Positions 55,129 through 62,144 of a stretch of 64,000 nucleotides of DNA are shown here, one piece after another. Below the pieces are notes generated by a model. It was not told the DNA's origin. It did not search any database and was given only the letters and a program-made list of their open reading frames with translations. Source of the stretch: DATBVX01 sp963724625. GTDB taxonomy: Bacteria > Pseudomonadota > Gammaproteobacteria > Steroidobacterales > Steroidobacteraceae. The stretch is from positions 310,001 through 374,000 of the forward strand of contig CAVRVO010000017.1 of the NCBI GenBank assembly GCA_963724625.1, in the 5' to 3' direction. The first letter of the stretch is position 1, and every line of letters begins with the position of its first letter. Made by a program: the position numbers and the translations under genes.

Positions 55129-56247
55129 ATGAAGATCGAAACACTCGCCGTGCATGCGGGGCGGCAGGTCGACCCGACGACGGGCGCCATCACACCGCCG
55201 ATTCAGATGAGCACAACTTACGAACGCGACGTCGATGGCGGCTACTCGCGGTCCTACTCCTATACACGCCCTGACAACCCGACCCGGCGATCGCTGGAAA
55301 TCTGCCTTGCACAACTTGAAGGAGCGGCGGACGCGGTCTGCTTTTCTTCAGGAGCTGCTGCAACGATGGCGGTCTTCAGCCTGCTCAAGCCAGGGGATCA
55401 CGTTCTGGCCCCGCGTGAGTGCTATTACGGCACGCGGCAACTGCTCAAGGAGTACTTGAGCGGCTGGGGCGTACGCAGCGACTTCATCGACATGCCCGAT
55501 CTGCGACAGCTCGATGAACACCTGAGGCCGACGACGCGGCTCATCTGGATCGAGACTCCGTGCAACCCGACGCTGAAAGTCACCGATATTCGAGCTGTCG
55601 CACAGCGCGCTGAGTCCGTTGGCGCCCTGCTGGTCTGTGACAACACCTTTCCAACCCCGGTCTTGCAGCGGCCGTTGGCAATTGGTGCAGATCTCGTGGT
55701 GCACAGCTCCACCAAATACTTCGGTGGCCACAGCGACGTCATGGGCGGCGCAGTGCTCACGCGCGATTCCACCCGGGCTGCTGCCGTCCGCCAGTACCAA
55801 GCCGTTGGCGGGGCGGTGCCGTCGCCGTTCGATTGCTGGCTGATTCGCCGCAGCCTGGCCACACTCCCATTGCGCGTCCGCTCACAGTCCGCGAGCGCGC
55901 TGGAGGTCGCCAGCTTCTTGAGCAAGCATGCCGGCATCGAGCGGGTCTGCTATCCCGGTCTCGAAACTGACCCGGGACACGCCGTTGCGCGCGAACAGAT
56001 GGCGGGCTTCGGTGCCATGGTGTCGATGTGTGTCCGCGGCGATGCACGCAGCGCGATGGCGGTCGCGGCGCGGACGCGAATTTTCATGCGCGCCACAAGC
56101 CTCGGCGGCGTGGAAAGCCTCGTCGAACATCGCGCGTCCGTCGAAGGCGCCGATACGCTGACGCCGCAGAACCTGCTGCGCCTGTCGATCGGACTCGAGA
56201 ACCCTCAGGATCTCATCGAGGACCTGGACCAGGCGCTGCAGACGTAG
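55129..56247 (+). CDS. PLP-dependent trans-sulfuration enzyme (cystathionine gamma-synthase/lyase type)
   Basis: The 372-aa protein has the Cys/Met-metabolism PLP fold: IQMSTTYERDVDGGYSRSYS, then YTRPDNPTRR, CFSSGAAATMAVFSLLKPGD and the PLP lysine 196 in HSSTKYFGGHSDVMGGAVLT. Synthase and lyase cannot be separated by eye. Cystathionine gamma-synthase, gamma-lyase or O-acylhomoserine sulfhydrylase are all possible. It follows the PhzF gene by 30 bp. Confidence 0.9.
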   Translation: MKIETLAVHAGRQVDPTTGAITPPIQMSTTYERDVDGGYSRSYSYTRPDNPTRRSLEICLAQLEGAADAVCFSSGAAATMAVFSLLKPGDHVLAPRECYYGTRQLLKEYLSGWGVRSDFIDMPDLRQLDEHLRPTTRLIWIETPCNPTLKVTDIRAVAQRAESVGALLVCDNTFPTPVLQRPLAIGADLVVHSSTKYFGGHSDVMGGAVLTRDSTRAAAVRQYQAVGGAVPSPFDCWLIRRSLATLPLRVRSQSASALEVASFLSKHAGIERVCYPGLETDPGHAVAREQMAGFGAMVSMCVRGDARSAMAVAARTRIFMRATSLGGVESLVEHRASVEGADTLTPQNLLRLSIGLENPQDLIEDLDQALQT

Positions 56248-56284
56248 GCGGAAACTTGTCCGCAGCACATGATCCGGCGCGCGC

Positions 56285-56485
56285 TCACTCCAGGACGAAC
56301 GTCACCTTGAGCCGGACACGATGTTCGCGAATGCGGCCGTTTTCGACCTGCACCTCGTGTGCGGCGATCCAGGCTGCGGTCACGTTCTTCAGGGTCTTGG
56401 TGGCGCGTTTGATGCCGCTGTCCACGGCATCGGCGTAGCTCTTTTTTGACGAGGAAATCAGTTCCGTGACGCGTGCGACTGACAT
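56285..56485 (-). CDS. Dodecin
   Basis: A 66-aa protein that matches dodecin along its full length: VTELISSSKKSYADAVDSGI, then KRATKTLKNVTAAWIAAHEV, VENGRIREHRVRLKVTFVLE. Dodecin forms 12-mers that store flavins. The start has an AAGGAG ribosome-binding site 6 nt upstream. It is convergent with the trans-sulfuration gene. Confidence 0.92.
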   Translation of the reverse strand: MSVARVTELISSSKKSYADAVDSGIKRATKTLKNVTAAWIAAHEVQVENGRIREHRVRLKVTFVLE

Positions 56486-56578
56486 GACGTCTCCTTCCGA
56501 TGGACGTATTACAGGGGGATGAACAGCCTACTGCCGAATTCATGGGATACCAAGAGAGCTCGCCTTTAGTCACGTACT

Positions 56579-56731
56579 GGGTAGTTCGGGCCGGCCGATG
56601 CTCCCCTCAGCCCAACACGAACGAGACATCCTGCAACTATAGATCCCATCTTTCGCGCTGCACGACAACGCGTCCTTCTTACAATCAAGCAAGAACGGGC
56701 TCAGGGGAGCATCGGCCGGCCCGAACTACCC
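56579..56731. repeat. 153-bp inverted-repeat element with 35-bp arms (MITE-like)
   Basis: GGGTAGTTCGGGCCGGCCGA... at 56579-56613 and its near-exact reverse complement at 56697-56731 match at 34 of 35 positions; 83 bp lie between. The middle has lower GC than its surroundings. No transposase and no clear target-site duplication is visible (flanks GTACT and TGATA differ). It lies in the 341-bp gap between dodecin and the coiled-coil gene, which otherwise shows only the AAGGAGG ribosome-binding site of the next gene. A miniature transposable element or remnant is the simplest reading. Confidence 0.7.
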
Positions 56732-56826
56732 TGATAAGGGGCTCAGGAGGCGCTCTGGTCTCGGGGTTTGCAGGTCCGCTCCCATCCCGATAGATTGCCG
56801 CCGATTCCAAGGAGGATCGGTCCGCA

Positions 56827-57135
56827 ATGGAACTCTCCGTAGTCACACTCATCTGCATGGTCGTCGGGAGCGCCGTGCTCGGATGGCTGGTTTCCGGCGC
56901 GGTGGCGCAGCGCCGCTTCGATACGTTGCTCGCCAGTCTGCGCGAGCGCCTGGAACAGGCGCAGCGTGAACTCGACGAGCGCGTCCTGCGCATCAAGCAG
57001 CTCGAGGCGCACCAGCAGGTGCTGGAGCGCGAGATCGATACACAGCGGCGCAGAATCTCCGACCTCGAGCTGGAGATCGGGCGGCTGCGCATGCGGATCG
57101 TGGATCTTGAAGCGCGCGGCGCCCCTGCCGCGTAA
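56827..57135 (+). CDS. Small membrane coiled-coil protein
   Basis: This 102-aa protein has one N-terminal membrane segment (VVTLICMVVGSAVLGWLVSG) and a long coiled coil (~32-98) rich in Arg, Glu and Leu. No family is recognised. It is preceded by AAGGAGG about 11 nt before the ATG, and the next gene follows 13 bp downstream. Membrane-anchored coiled coils of this kind often serve as scaffolds; this is only a possibility. Confidence 0.7.
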   Translation: MELSVVTLICMVVGSAVLGWLVSGAVAQRRFDTLLASLRERLEQAQRELDERVLRIKQLEAHQQVLEREIDTQRRRISDLELEIGRLRMRIVDLEARGAPAA

Positions 57136-57148
57136 GCCGGAGTCTGTA

Positions 57149-57766
57149 GTGGCGCGCTCAGCCATCGTATTGGCTTGCATTGTCGTCGGCGCGGGCTGCG
57201 GCGGGCCCGACTCCGGGCCGCACCAGGGCAGTGGTGCAAAGATTACGCTCGACCAGCTGCGCAACGCCGAGTACCCCTCGCAATGGACGCGTTCGGGCAA
57301 GGCGCAACTCGTAAACGGACAGTATCGCGAATCCGCTGCGCCGGGCGCCGCGACGGAAGTCGTCGTGAGCGCCACCAACTACTACGCGATGGGCGATCTT
57401 GACGGCGATGGCTCCGAGGACGCGGTGATCATCCTGGAAAGCGATCCAGGCGGAAGCGGAGTGTTCTTCGATCTCGTGCCGGTTTTGAACCAGCAGGGCA
57501 ACCCGCGCGTGTTGGCGCCGCTGGCTCTGGGAGACCGGGTTGACATCAGCGAGATCACCCTGTCCAACGCCCAAGTGCACGTGCACCTGCTCAAGCATGG
57601 CCCCGACGATCCACAATGCTGTCCGACACTCGATGTGACCCTGCACTATCGGCTGGGCCCGAGCGGTCTGGTCAATGAAGGTCAGGAGCCGAGCCGCACC
57701 AGCGCCTCGCCGCTCACGCGAAAGACCGTCCAGTCGAGAATACCGACCGCGCCCACGCGCTCGTAG
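57149..57766 (+). CDS. Secreted lipoprotein of unknown function with calcium-binding-like loop
   Basis: With the GTG at 57149 the product is 205 aa. It has a lipobox near residue 17 (IVLACIVVGAGCGGPD) and a DLDGDGSEDAVIILE loop like those of FG-GAP or EF-hand-type Ca2+ sites, plus a QCCPT cysteine pair. The last ~28 codons (EPSRTSASPLT and after) overlap the GNAT gene on the other strand by 85 bp and look unlike the rest; the natural end may be earlier, so a late frameshift is possible. Confidence 0.62.
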   Translation: MARSAIVLACIVVGAGCGGPDSGPHQGSGAKITLDQLRNAEYPSQWTRSGKAQLVNGQYRESAAPGAATEVVVSATNYYAMGDLDGDGSEDAVIILESDPGGSGVFFDLVPVLNQQGNPRVLAPLALGDRVDISEITLSNAQVHVHLLKHGPDDPQCCPTLDVTLHYRLGPSGLVNEGQEPSRTSASPLTRKTVQSRIPTAPTRS

Positions 57767-58203
57767 AACTCGATCGCGCGCTTGTTCCAATTGAGGACGG
57801 CCCACTCCATGCGCGGACAGCCGCGCTCCACCGCGATGCGAGCCAGGTAACGCAGCAGCGCCTCGCCGATTCCGTGGCCGCGGTGCTCAGGACGCACGAA
57901 CAGATCCTCCAGATACAGCCCGGCGCGTCCCTTGAAGGTTGAGTAATTGTGAAAGTAGAGGGCGAAGCCCACAGGGTCACTGTGCACGCAGGCGAGTGCG
58001 CATTGGGCAACGGGTTCTGGGCCGAAGAGCGCAGTCTTCACCAGCGCTTCGGTTGCGACCACCTCATGCAGCAGCTTTTCGTACTCCGCCAGCTCGCGGA
58101 TCAGCGCGAGTATCACAGGTACATCGGTAACCGCAGCCGGGCGGATGTGAAAGGCATCGGGCGGCGGCTGCCGCGTCGTCTCGGGGTCCACCGAAATCTC
58201 CAT
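57682..58203 (-). CDS. GNAT N-acetyltransferase (diamine acetyltransferase-like)
   Basis: The 173-aa protein is of the GNAT type with the SAT1-like core FALYFHNYSTFKGRAGLYLE, then DLFVRPEHRGHGIGEALLRY carrying the acetyl-CoA loop (RGHGIG), and the final WNKRAIEFYERVGA block. ATG 58203 is preferred; an upstream extension to 58308 is not conserved. Polyamine or thialysine acetylation is likely from the family, not proven here. It converges with the lipoprotein gene, with an 85-bp overlap of coding ends. Confidence 0.88.
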   Translation of the reverse strand: MEISVDPETTRQPPPDAFHIRPAAVTDVPVILALIRELAEYEKLLHEVVATEALVKTALFGPEPVAQCALACVHSDPVGFALYFHNYSTFKGRAGLYLEDLFVRPEHRGHGIGEALLRYLARIAVERGCPRMEWAVLNWNKRAIEFYERVGAVGILDWTVFRVSGEALVRLGS

Positions 58204-58296
58204 CCTCGCGCCAGTTCGGCTACCATCTCCCGCGGCCAGGTTGGCCGGGAATTCGACGGCGACAATGACTGCGCACGCGACTATCCCGCTCGCTTC

Positions 58297-59238
58297 ATGA
58301 CAACGCAAGGCTTACTGGCGCGCCGCACGGTACTGCTGCTCGCGTTGCTGGCGCTCCTACCGTCGTCCACTTTCGCTGCCGCCGTTGCCGGGCATATCTC
58401 CTTCCCCGGGCGCGCCATACCGGACGCCACGCTCTACGCCCACAACGTGGACACGCACGCCCAATACAGCCAGCCGGTGCGTCACGGCGAGGCAAACTTC
58501 GGTTTCGATCTGCCCGCGGGCCGCTACTGGATCTTCGCACGGCCCGAAGAACCGGGCCTTGCAGGGCTTTACGGCGCGCACACCCAGTTCAGCGTGTGTC
58601 GACGCGGACAGGCGTCGCCAACAGCTGCCACTTGTGCGGACCATGGACTGTTGGCGGTGGAAATCAGCGAGTCCGAGCCGGTCAACAACGTCGAGATCGA
58701 CGACTGGATGCTTCCGGATGAAGCCGCCATGGAATTGGATCGGATAGTGGGCAGCGCATCTGCGGGTGAGGATCGCGCGGAACTCGGTCGGCCACGCTTC
58801 TCCGAATATCGCGTGGCCATCGTGGAGCCGCCAGCCAACGTGAGCATCAACCTGGGATCCGACCCGCGCGCAGCTGAACTGGCTATGCCGCTCGAAGCGG
58901 CCGCACGTAGCGGCAGTAACTTCGCTGGCGGGTTCGCCCTCGCCAGGCTGAACTGCACGCCGGACTGCGACACGGTTGCAGTGATCGACCTGCATACCGG
59001 AGCGGTCGTTTTCCCGGAGCAGCTCGCACGTGTCTCGCATTCCTTGCCGTGTCGCGCCGGGCGCGACATGACGTTCCGTGAAGACAGCCGCTTGCTGGAA
59101 TACACGCGCCGCGACGGCGACAACGCAGTCACGGATTACCTGCTCTGGGACCCTGTCCAGCGCAGCTTCTCGACCATCGCGCAGTATCGACGCAGCATCG
59201 AGCGGTTCTGCGCCTCGGTAGCGCCCACGGTTCCCTGA
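58297..59238 (+). CDS. Secreted protein of unknown function
   Basis: A 313-aa protein with a signal peptide (RTVLLLALLALLPSSTFAAA) and a carboxypeptidase-regulatory-like beta region near the N-terminus (AGHISFPGRAIPDATLYAHN, then GEANFGFDLPAGRYWIFARP). The C-terminal half has several cysteine pairs (LNCTPDCDT, HSLPCRAG). I know no matching family. ATG 58297 is chosen because the signal peptide follows directly. Confidence 0.7.
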   Translation: MTTQGLLARRTVLLLALLALLPSSTFAAAVAGHISFPGRAIPDATLYAHNVDTHAQYSQPVRHGEANFGFDLPAGRYWIFARPEEPGLAGLYGAHTQFSVCRRGQASPTAATCADHGLLAVEISESEPVNNVEIDDWMLPDEAAMELDRIVGSASAGEDRAELGRPRFSEYRVAIVEPPANVSINLGSDPRAAELAMPLEAAARSGSNFAGGFALARLNCTPDCDTVAVIDLHTGAVVFPEQLARVSHSLPCRAGRDMTFREDSRLLEYTRRDGDNAVTDYLLWDPVQRSFSTIAQYRRSIERFCASVAPTVP

Positions 59239-59248
59239 CTGCTACGGA

Positions 59249-60160
59249 CTACTCCGCCACGTACCAGCGATCCTCCACCCTTTCCAACACAAAGCGATCG
59301 AAGGGCAGGCCCTGCCCGCGCAGATCATAAATGGCACGCGTCCCGTTCAGTTCGTAGGCGGGCGCCATGCGACGCGCCAGCTCGAGCGCCGAGATGTACG
59401 TCTCGCGCGTGTCCTCGTAGGTCATGCATTGATCGATGAGCGTCTTGAGGGCCTTGGGCGAGGTGCTGTTGCGGAAGTTCGGGCTCATGCGGTTGTTGAA
59501 GAATCCCGCGCAATCGCCCTTGCGCAGCGTGTCTGATCCGTCTTCGAGAAACTCCAGAATTTCGGGGGTATTTGAGGTTTTTGCCCCGGCGGCCGGGCGC
59601 GCCGTCGGGGCAGCCGTCGCTGCGTCGAGACGAGACTGAAACGAGTACGGAATCGCGACACGCCAATCCTTGCCATAACGAACCAGGCTGACGAGCGCCA
59701 CGCGGCCGTGGAGGTCGCTGTTCACAGGCGGCGCGATGCGCGCGACGGCATGGCTGAGCTGGGAATTCTCATCGATGATGCCGAGAACCTTGATTTCCCC
59801 GATGCGCTCGGCCGGCAGGCCAAGCCGCCGTGCGACTGAGACAAAGAAATTGTTGGGTGTCAGGTGGCGAATGTCATCGATGGTGGAGGCACCGAACAGG
59901 CGCTCGCGCACCGTGCTACTGCCGTGAGCGGCCTCGTCTTCAAGTGTCTTGATGAGACTGTTGCGCAAGTCCTCAAGCTCGCCAGGGTGAAGAAACTCGA
60001 GCACTGCTTCCGGCTGACCCGACGCCGCGGCTTCGAGATATGCCTTGACGATCTTGTCCTGCCCACTCGCGGCCCAGGTGAGCGCCGGCATCGCCAGCAG
60101 CAACAGACCGGCGAGCAGGCGCAGGAGGCGCCCGCTGGTCGACTGTGTTTCGAATCTCAT
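59249..60160 (-). CDS. Secreted protein of unknown function
   Basis: A 303-aa protein with a signal peptide (LLRLLAGLLLLAMPALTWAA). An N-terminal helical part follows (DKIVKAYLEAAASGQPEAVL, with EFLHPGELEDLR), then a Pro/Ala linker (~190-205) and a C-terminal helical part (DCAGFFNNRMSPNFRNSTSP). The C-terminus reads FDRFVLERVEDRWYVAE, like SnoaL-type or DUF-type secreted proteins, but no firm family. ATG 60160 is used because the signal peptide follows it. Confidence 0.68.
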   Translation of the reverse strand: MRFETQSTSGRLLRLLAGLLLLAMPALTWAASGQDKIVKAYLEAAASGQPEAVLEFLHPGELEDLRNSLIKTLEDEAAHGSSTVRERLFGASTIDDIRHLTPNNFFVSVARRLGLPAERIGEIKVLGIIDENSQLSHAVARIAPPVNSDLHGRVALVSLVRYGKDWRVAIPYSFQSRLDAATAAPTARPAAGAKTSNTPEILEFLEDGSDTLRKGDCAGFFNNRMSPNFRNSTSPKALKTLIDQCMTYEDTRETYISALELARRMAPAYELNGTRAIYDLRGQGLPFDRFVLERVEDRWYVAE

Positions 60161-60287
60161 ACGTATCTCCAGCTTCGCGTGCAGCAAGTTGCGCCAGATT
60201 ATCGATGCCGGTCGCGGCCAGATGCAAAGCCGCTGCGGCGTACAATGCGCCGTCGCAGCGTGCGGCGCTGACAGGCTGTGCCTCATC

Positions 60288-60911
60288 ATGATGAACAAAC
60301 TCTGGAACCTGCTGATGAAGGGCCTGGCAGGCGTGCTGCCGATCGGCCTGACGATCTACCTCATCGTCTGGCTGGCCACGAATATCGAAGCGGCGCTGCG
60401 CGATCTGATCACCTTCGTGCTGCCTGGCGTGCACTATTGGCCGGGGCTCGGCCTGATCGTGGGCTTCCTGTTGCTGTTGGGCGCGGGCCTGGTCGTCAAC
60501 GCCTACGTCGTGCGCTGGTTCCTGTCTCAATGGGACAAGTTTCTCGAACACATTCCGCTGGTGAAGACGGTTTACGGCGCGCTGCGCGACCTGGTCAAGT
60601 TCCTCCCATCGCAAAGCAAGCGGCGCGACCTCAGGCGCGTGGTGGTGGCGAGTTTCGGCGAAGCTCGAGTCATCGGTTTCGTCACCCGCGAGTCGGCACC
60701 CGAGCTCGAGACGCAAGCGGCCGCCGACGGCATGGTCGGCGTCTACTTTCCAATGAGCTACCAGATCGGGGGCTACACTCTTTACCTGCCACGCGCGCGG
60801 CTTACTCCGCTCGACATTGGCGTCGAAGAGGCGATGCGTCTCGTGCTCACCGGAGGGATGTCGGCTTCCGGCGCCGCAACCCGGCCAGCAAGCGGGGTCT
60901 CGGCTGGGTAG
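60288..60911 (+). CDS. DUF502 integral membrane protein
   Basis: The 207-aa protein has two membrane segments (~12-33 and ~52-72; AGVLPIGLTIYLIVWLAT, GLGLIVGFLLLLGAGLVVNA) followed by IPLVKTVYGALRDLVKFLPS, VVVASFGEARVIGFVTRESA and MVGVYFPMSYQIGGYTLYLP, all typical of DUF502. Function is not known. ATG 60288 is one of two adjacent ATGs. The last codons form one arm of the 120-bp palindrome that follows. Confidence 0.9.
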   Translation: MMNKLWNLLMKGLAGVLPIGLTIYLIVWLATNIEAALRDLITFVLPGVHYWPGLGLIVGFLLLLGAGLVVNAYVVRWFLSQWDKFLEHIPLVKTVYGALRDLVKFLPSQSKRRDLRRVVVASFGEARVIGFVTRESAPELETQAAADGMVGVYFPMSYQIGGYTLYLPRARLTPLDIGVEEAMRLVLTGGMSASGAATRPASGVSAG

Positions 60912-61009
60912 GTATTTTCGAGAGCGTGAAAAACAGGACGTTTTTCACGCAGCCGTCCGGATGGATTCACGGCGGTCTCGAAAATATCTACCCACCCGAG
61001 ACCCTGCTT
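60890..61009. repeat. 120-bp imperfect palindrome with two internal hairpins
   Basis: The arm 60890-60923 and the reverse complement of 60976-61009 agree at 31 of 34 positions; two of the three differences allow G-U pairs in + strand RNA. Between them, GCGTGAAAAAC (60924-60934) and GTTTTTCACGC (60940-60950) form a perfect 11-bp hairpin with a 5-nt loop, and GCCGT/ACGGC (60952-60956, 60969-60973) forms a smaller one. It covers the end of the DUF502 gene, the whole convergent gap and up to the stop codon of the nuclease-family gene. A shared two-way terminator or mRNA 3'-end structure is possible, but there is no T-run. Confidence 0.8.
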
Positions 61010-61011
61010 TG

Positions 61012-61971
61012 TCAGGGCTGCGACGGCACCCGAACTTGAAGGTCGACACTGATCGGATAGTGATCGGAGCCGAGGAATCTTCCGACCTTGAAGTCACTCG
61101 CTTCGATCTGCGCATTCGCCAGGCAATGATCGATCTGAATGAAGAGCGGTACCACGAATGCCGGCCACGTCGCTTGTGGGCCCTCACCCCGGGCGCAGCT
61201 GCGCAGACCCCCGTCATTCAAGAGCTGCTGAAAACGCGGCGAATACGGCGTAACGTTGAGATCGCCGACGATCGCGAATGGGCCCTGTTGCTCGCGGGCC
61301 AGACGTGCCAGTGCCGCGAGCTGTGCGTTGCGAATGCCAGCGAGGTGCGCGCCGAACGGCCATGACAAGTGCGTGGCGACCAAAGTGACGTCGCCAGCAG
61401 GGTCGGGAAGCGTAAACAGTAACGAGGACACACCGCTATCACCCAGCTCGATCACCTGACTCCGGAGCGGCGCGCGGCGACTCAGCACCGCGATGCCAGA
61501 GGCGTCGTCGCCGGGATTGACCCAGCGAAACGCGTACTGCGCGGCAAGCCCGTCCAGCGCTTGCGCCCAGGCAGGCGTCACTTCCATGAGTATCAGCACG
61601 TCGGGAGATTGTTCGCCGATGAATTGCACCAGCCGCTGGTACTCGTGGCTGTACTTGAAGACGTTGAAGGACAGCACTCTGATCGGGGCTCCGCGCGTGG
61701 TGGGCGCGGCGCTCGCAGGGCCCACGAACTGAGGAATGATAGGCGGCAGGTTGGCGAGCAAGGTGGCGACACTGAGCGCAGCGAGCAGCGACCGTTTCTG
61801 GGCCCCGAAGATCACCGCAAGCATCGCGCCGAGTACCGCATACTGGACGCGGAAGGGCGAGAACAAATCAAGAAACCACGACCACGCGCCCAGGTAAGCG
61901 AGGCTCGTCCCGAGTACCAGCGCACCGAGCAGGATCAGGCAGGCAGTTTCCATGCGTCGCGCGCGGTTCAT
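61012..61971 (-). CDS. Membrane endonuclease/exonuclease/phosphatase-family protein
   Basis: The 319-aa protein has three membrane segments in the first ~85 residues (CLILLGALVLGTSLAYLGAW, FRVQYAVLGAMLAVIFGA, LLAALSVATLLANLPPII) and an EEP-fold domain: RVLSFNVFKYS, ILMEVTPAWAQAL, THLSWPFGAHLA, VGDLNVTPYSPRF and GSDHYPISVDLQV, with the catalytic metal and His residues. EEP proteins cut nucleic acids or phospho-lipids; the outward-facing, membrane-anchored form suggests an envelope role. The substrate is unknown. Confidence 0.85.
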   Translation of the reverse strand: MNRARRMETACLILLGALVLGTSLAYLGAWSWFLDLFSPFRVQYAVLGAMLAVIFGAQKRSLLAALSVATLLANLPPIIPQFVGPASAAPTTRGAPIRVLSFNVFKYSHEYQRLVQFIGEQSPDVLILMEVTPAWAQALDGLAAQYAFRWVNPGDDASGIAVLSRRAPLRSQVIELGDSGVSSLLFTLPDPAGDVTLVATHLSWPFGAHLAGIRNAQLAALARLAREQQGPFAIVGDLNVTPYSPRFQQLLNDGGLRSCARGEGPQATWPAFVVPLFIQIDHCLANAQIEASDFKVGRFLGSDHYPISVDLQVRVPSQP

Positions 61972-62144
61972 GCGTGCATCTCATGCGTGCGCCAGCGGAC
62001 AGTCAGGACTCATTTCACAGAATCGGGTGACGCAGTGCAGCAGTCGTTGTCTCGGCCGACAGACCCCGTATCGTGTGCGTCTCGGCCTGCCCCGGGATCA
62101 CGCAGGGAACGGGACCATTGAGCTCGAAGGCGGGGGGGACACAT

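Noticed and set aside
56500..56793. 97-codon plus-strand open frame across the inverted-repeat element
   Set aside because: It is produced by reading through the two repeat arms; no homology, no ribosome-binding site.
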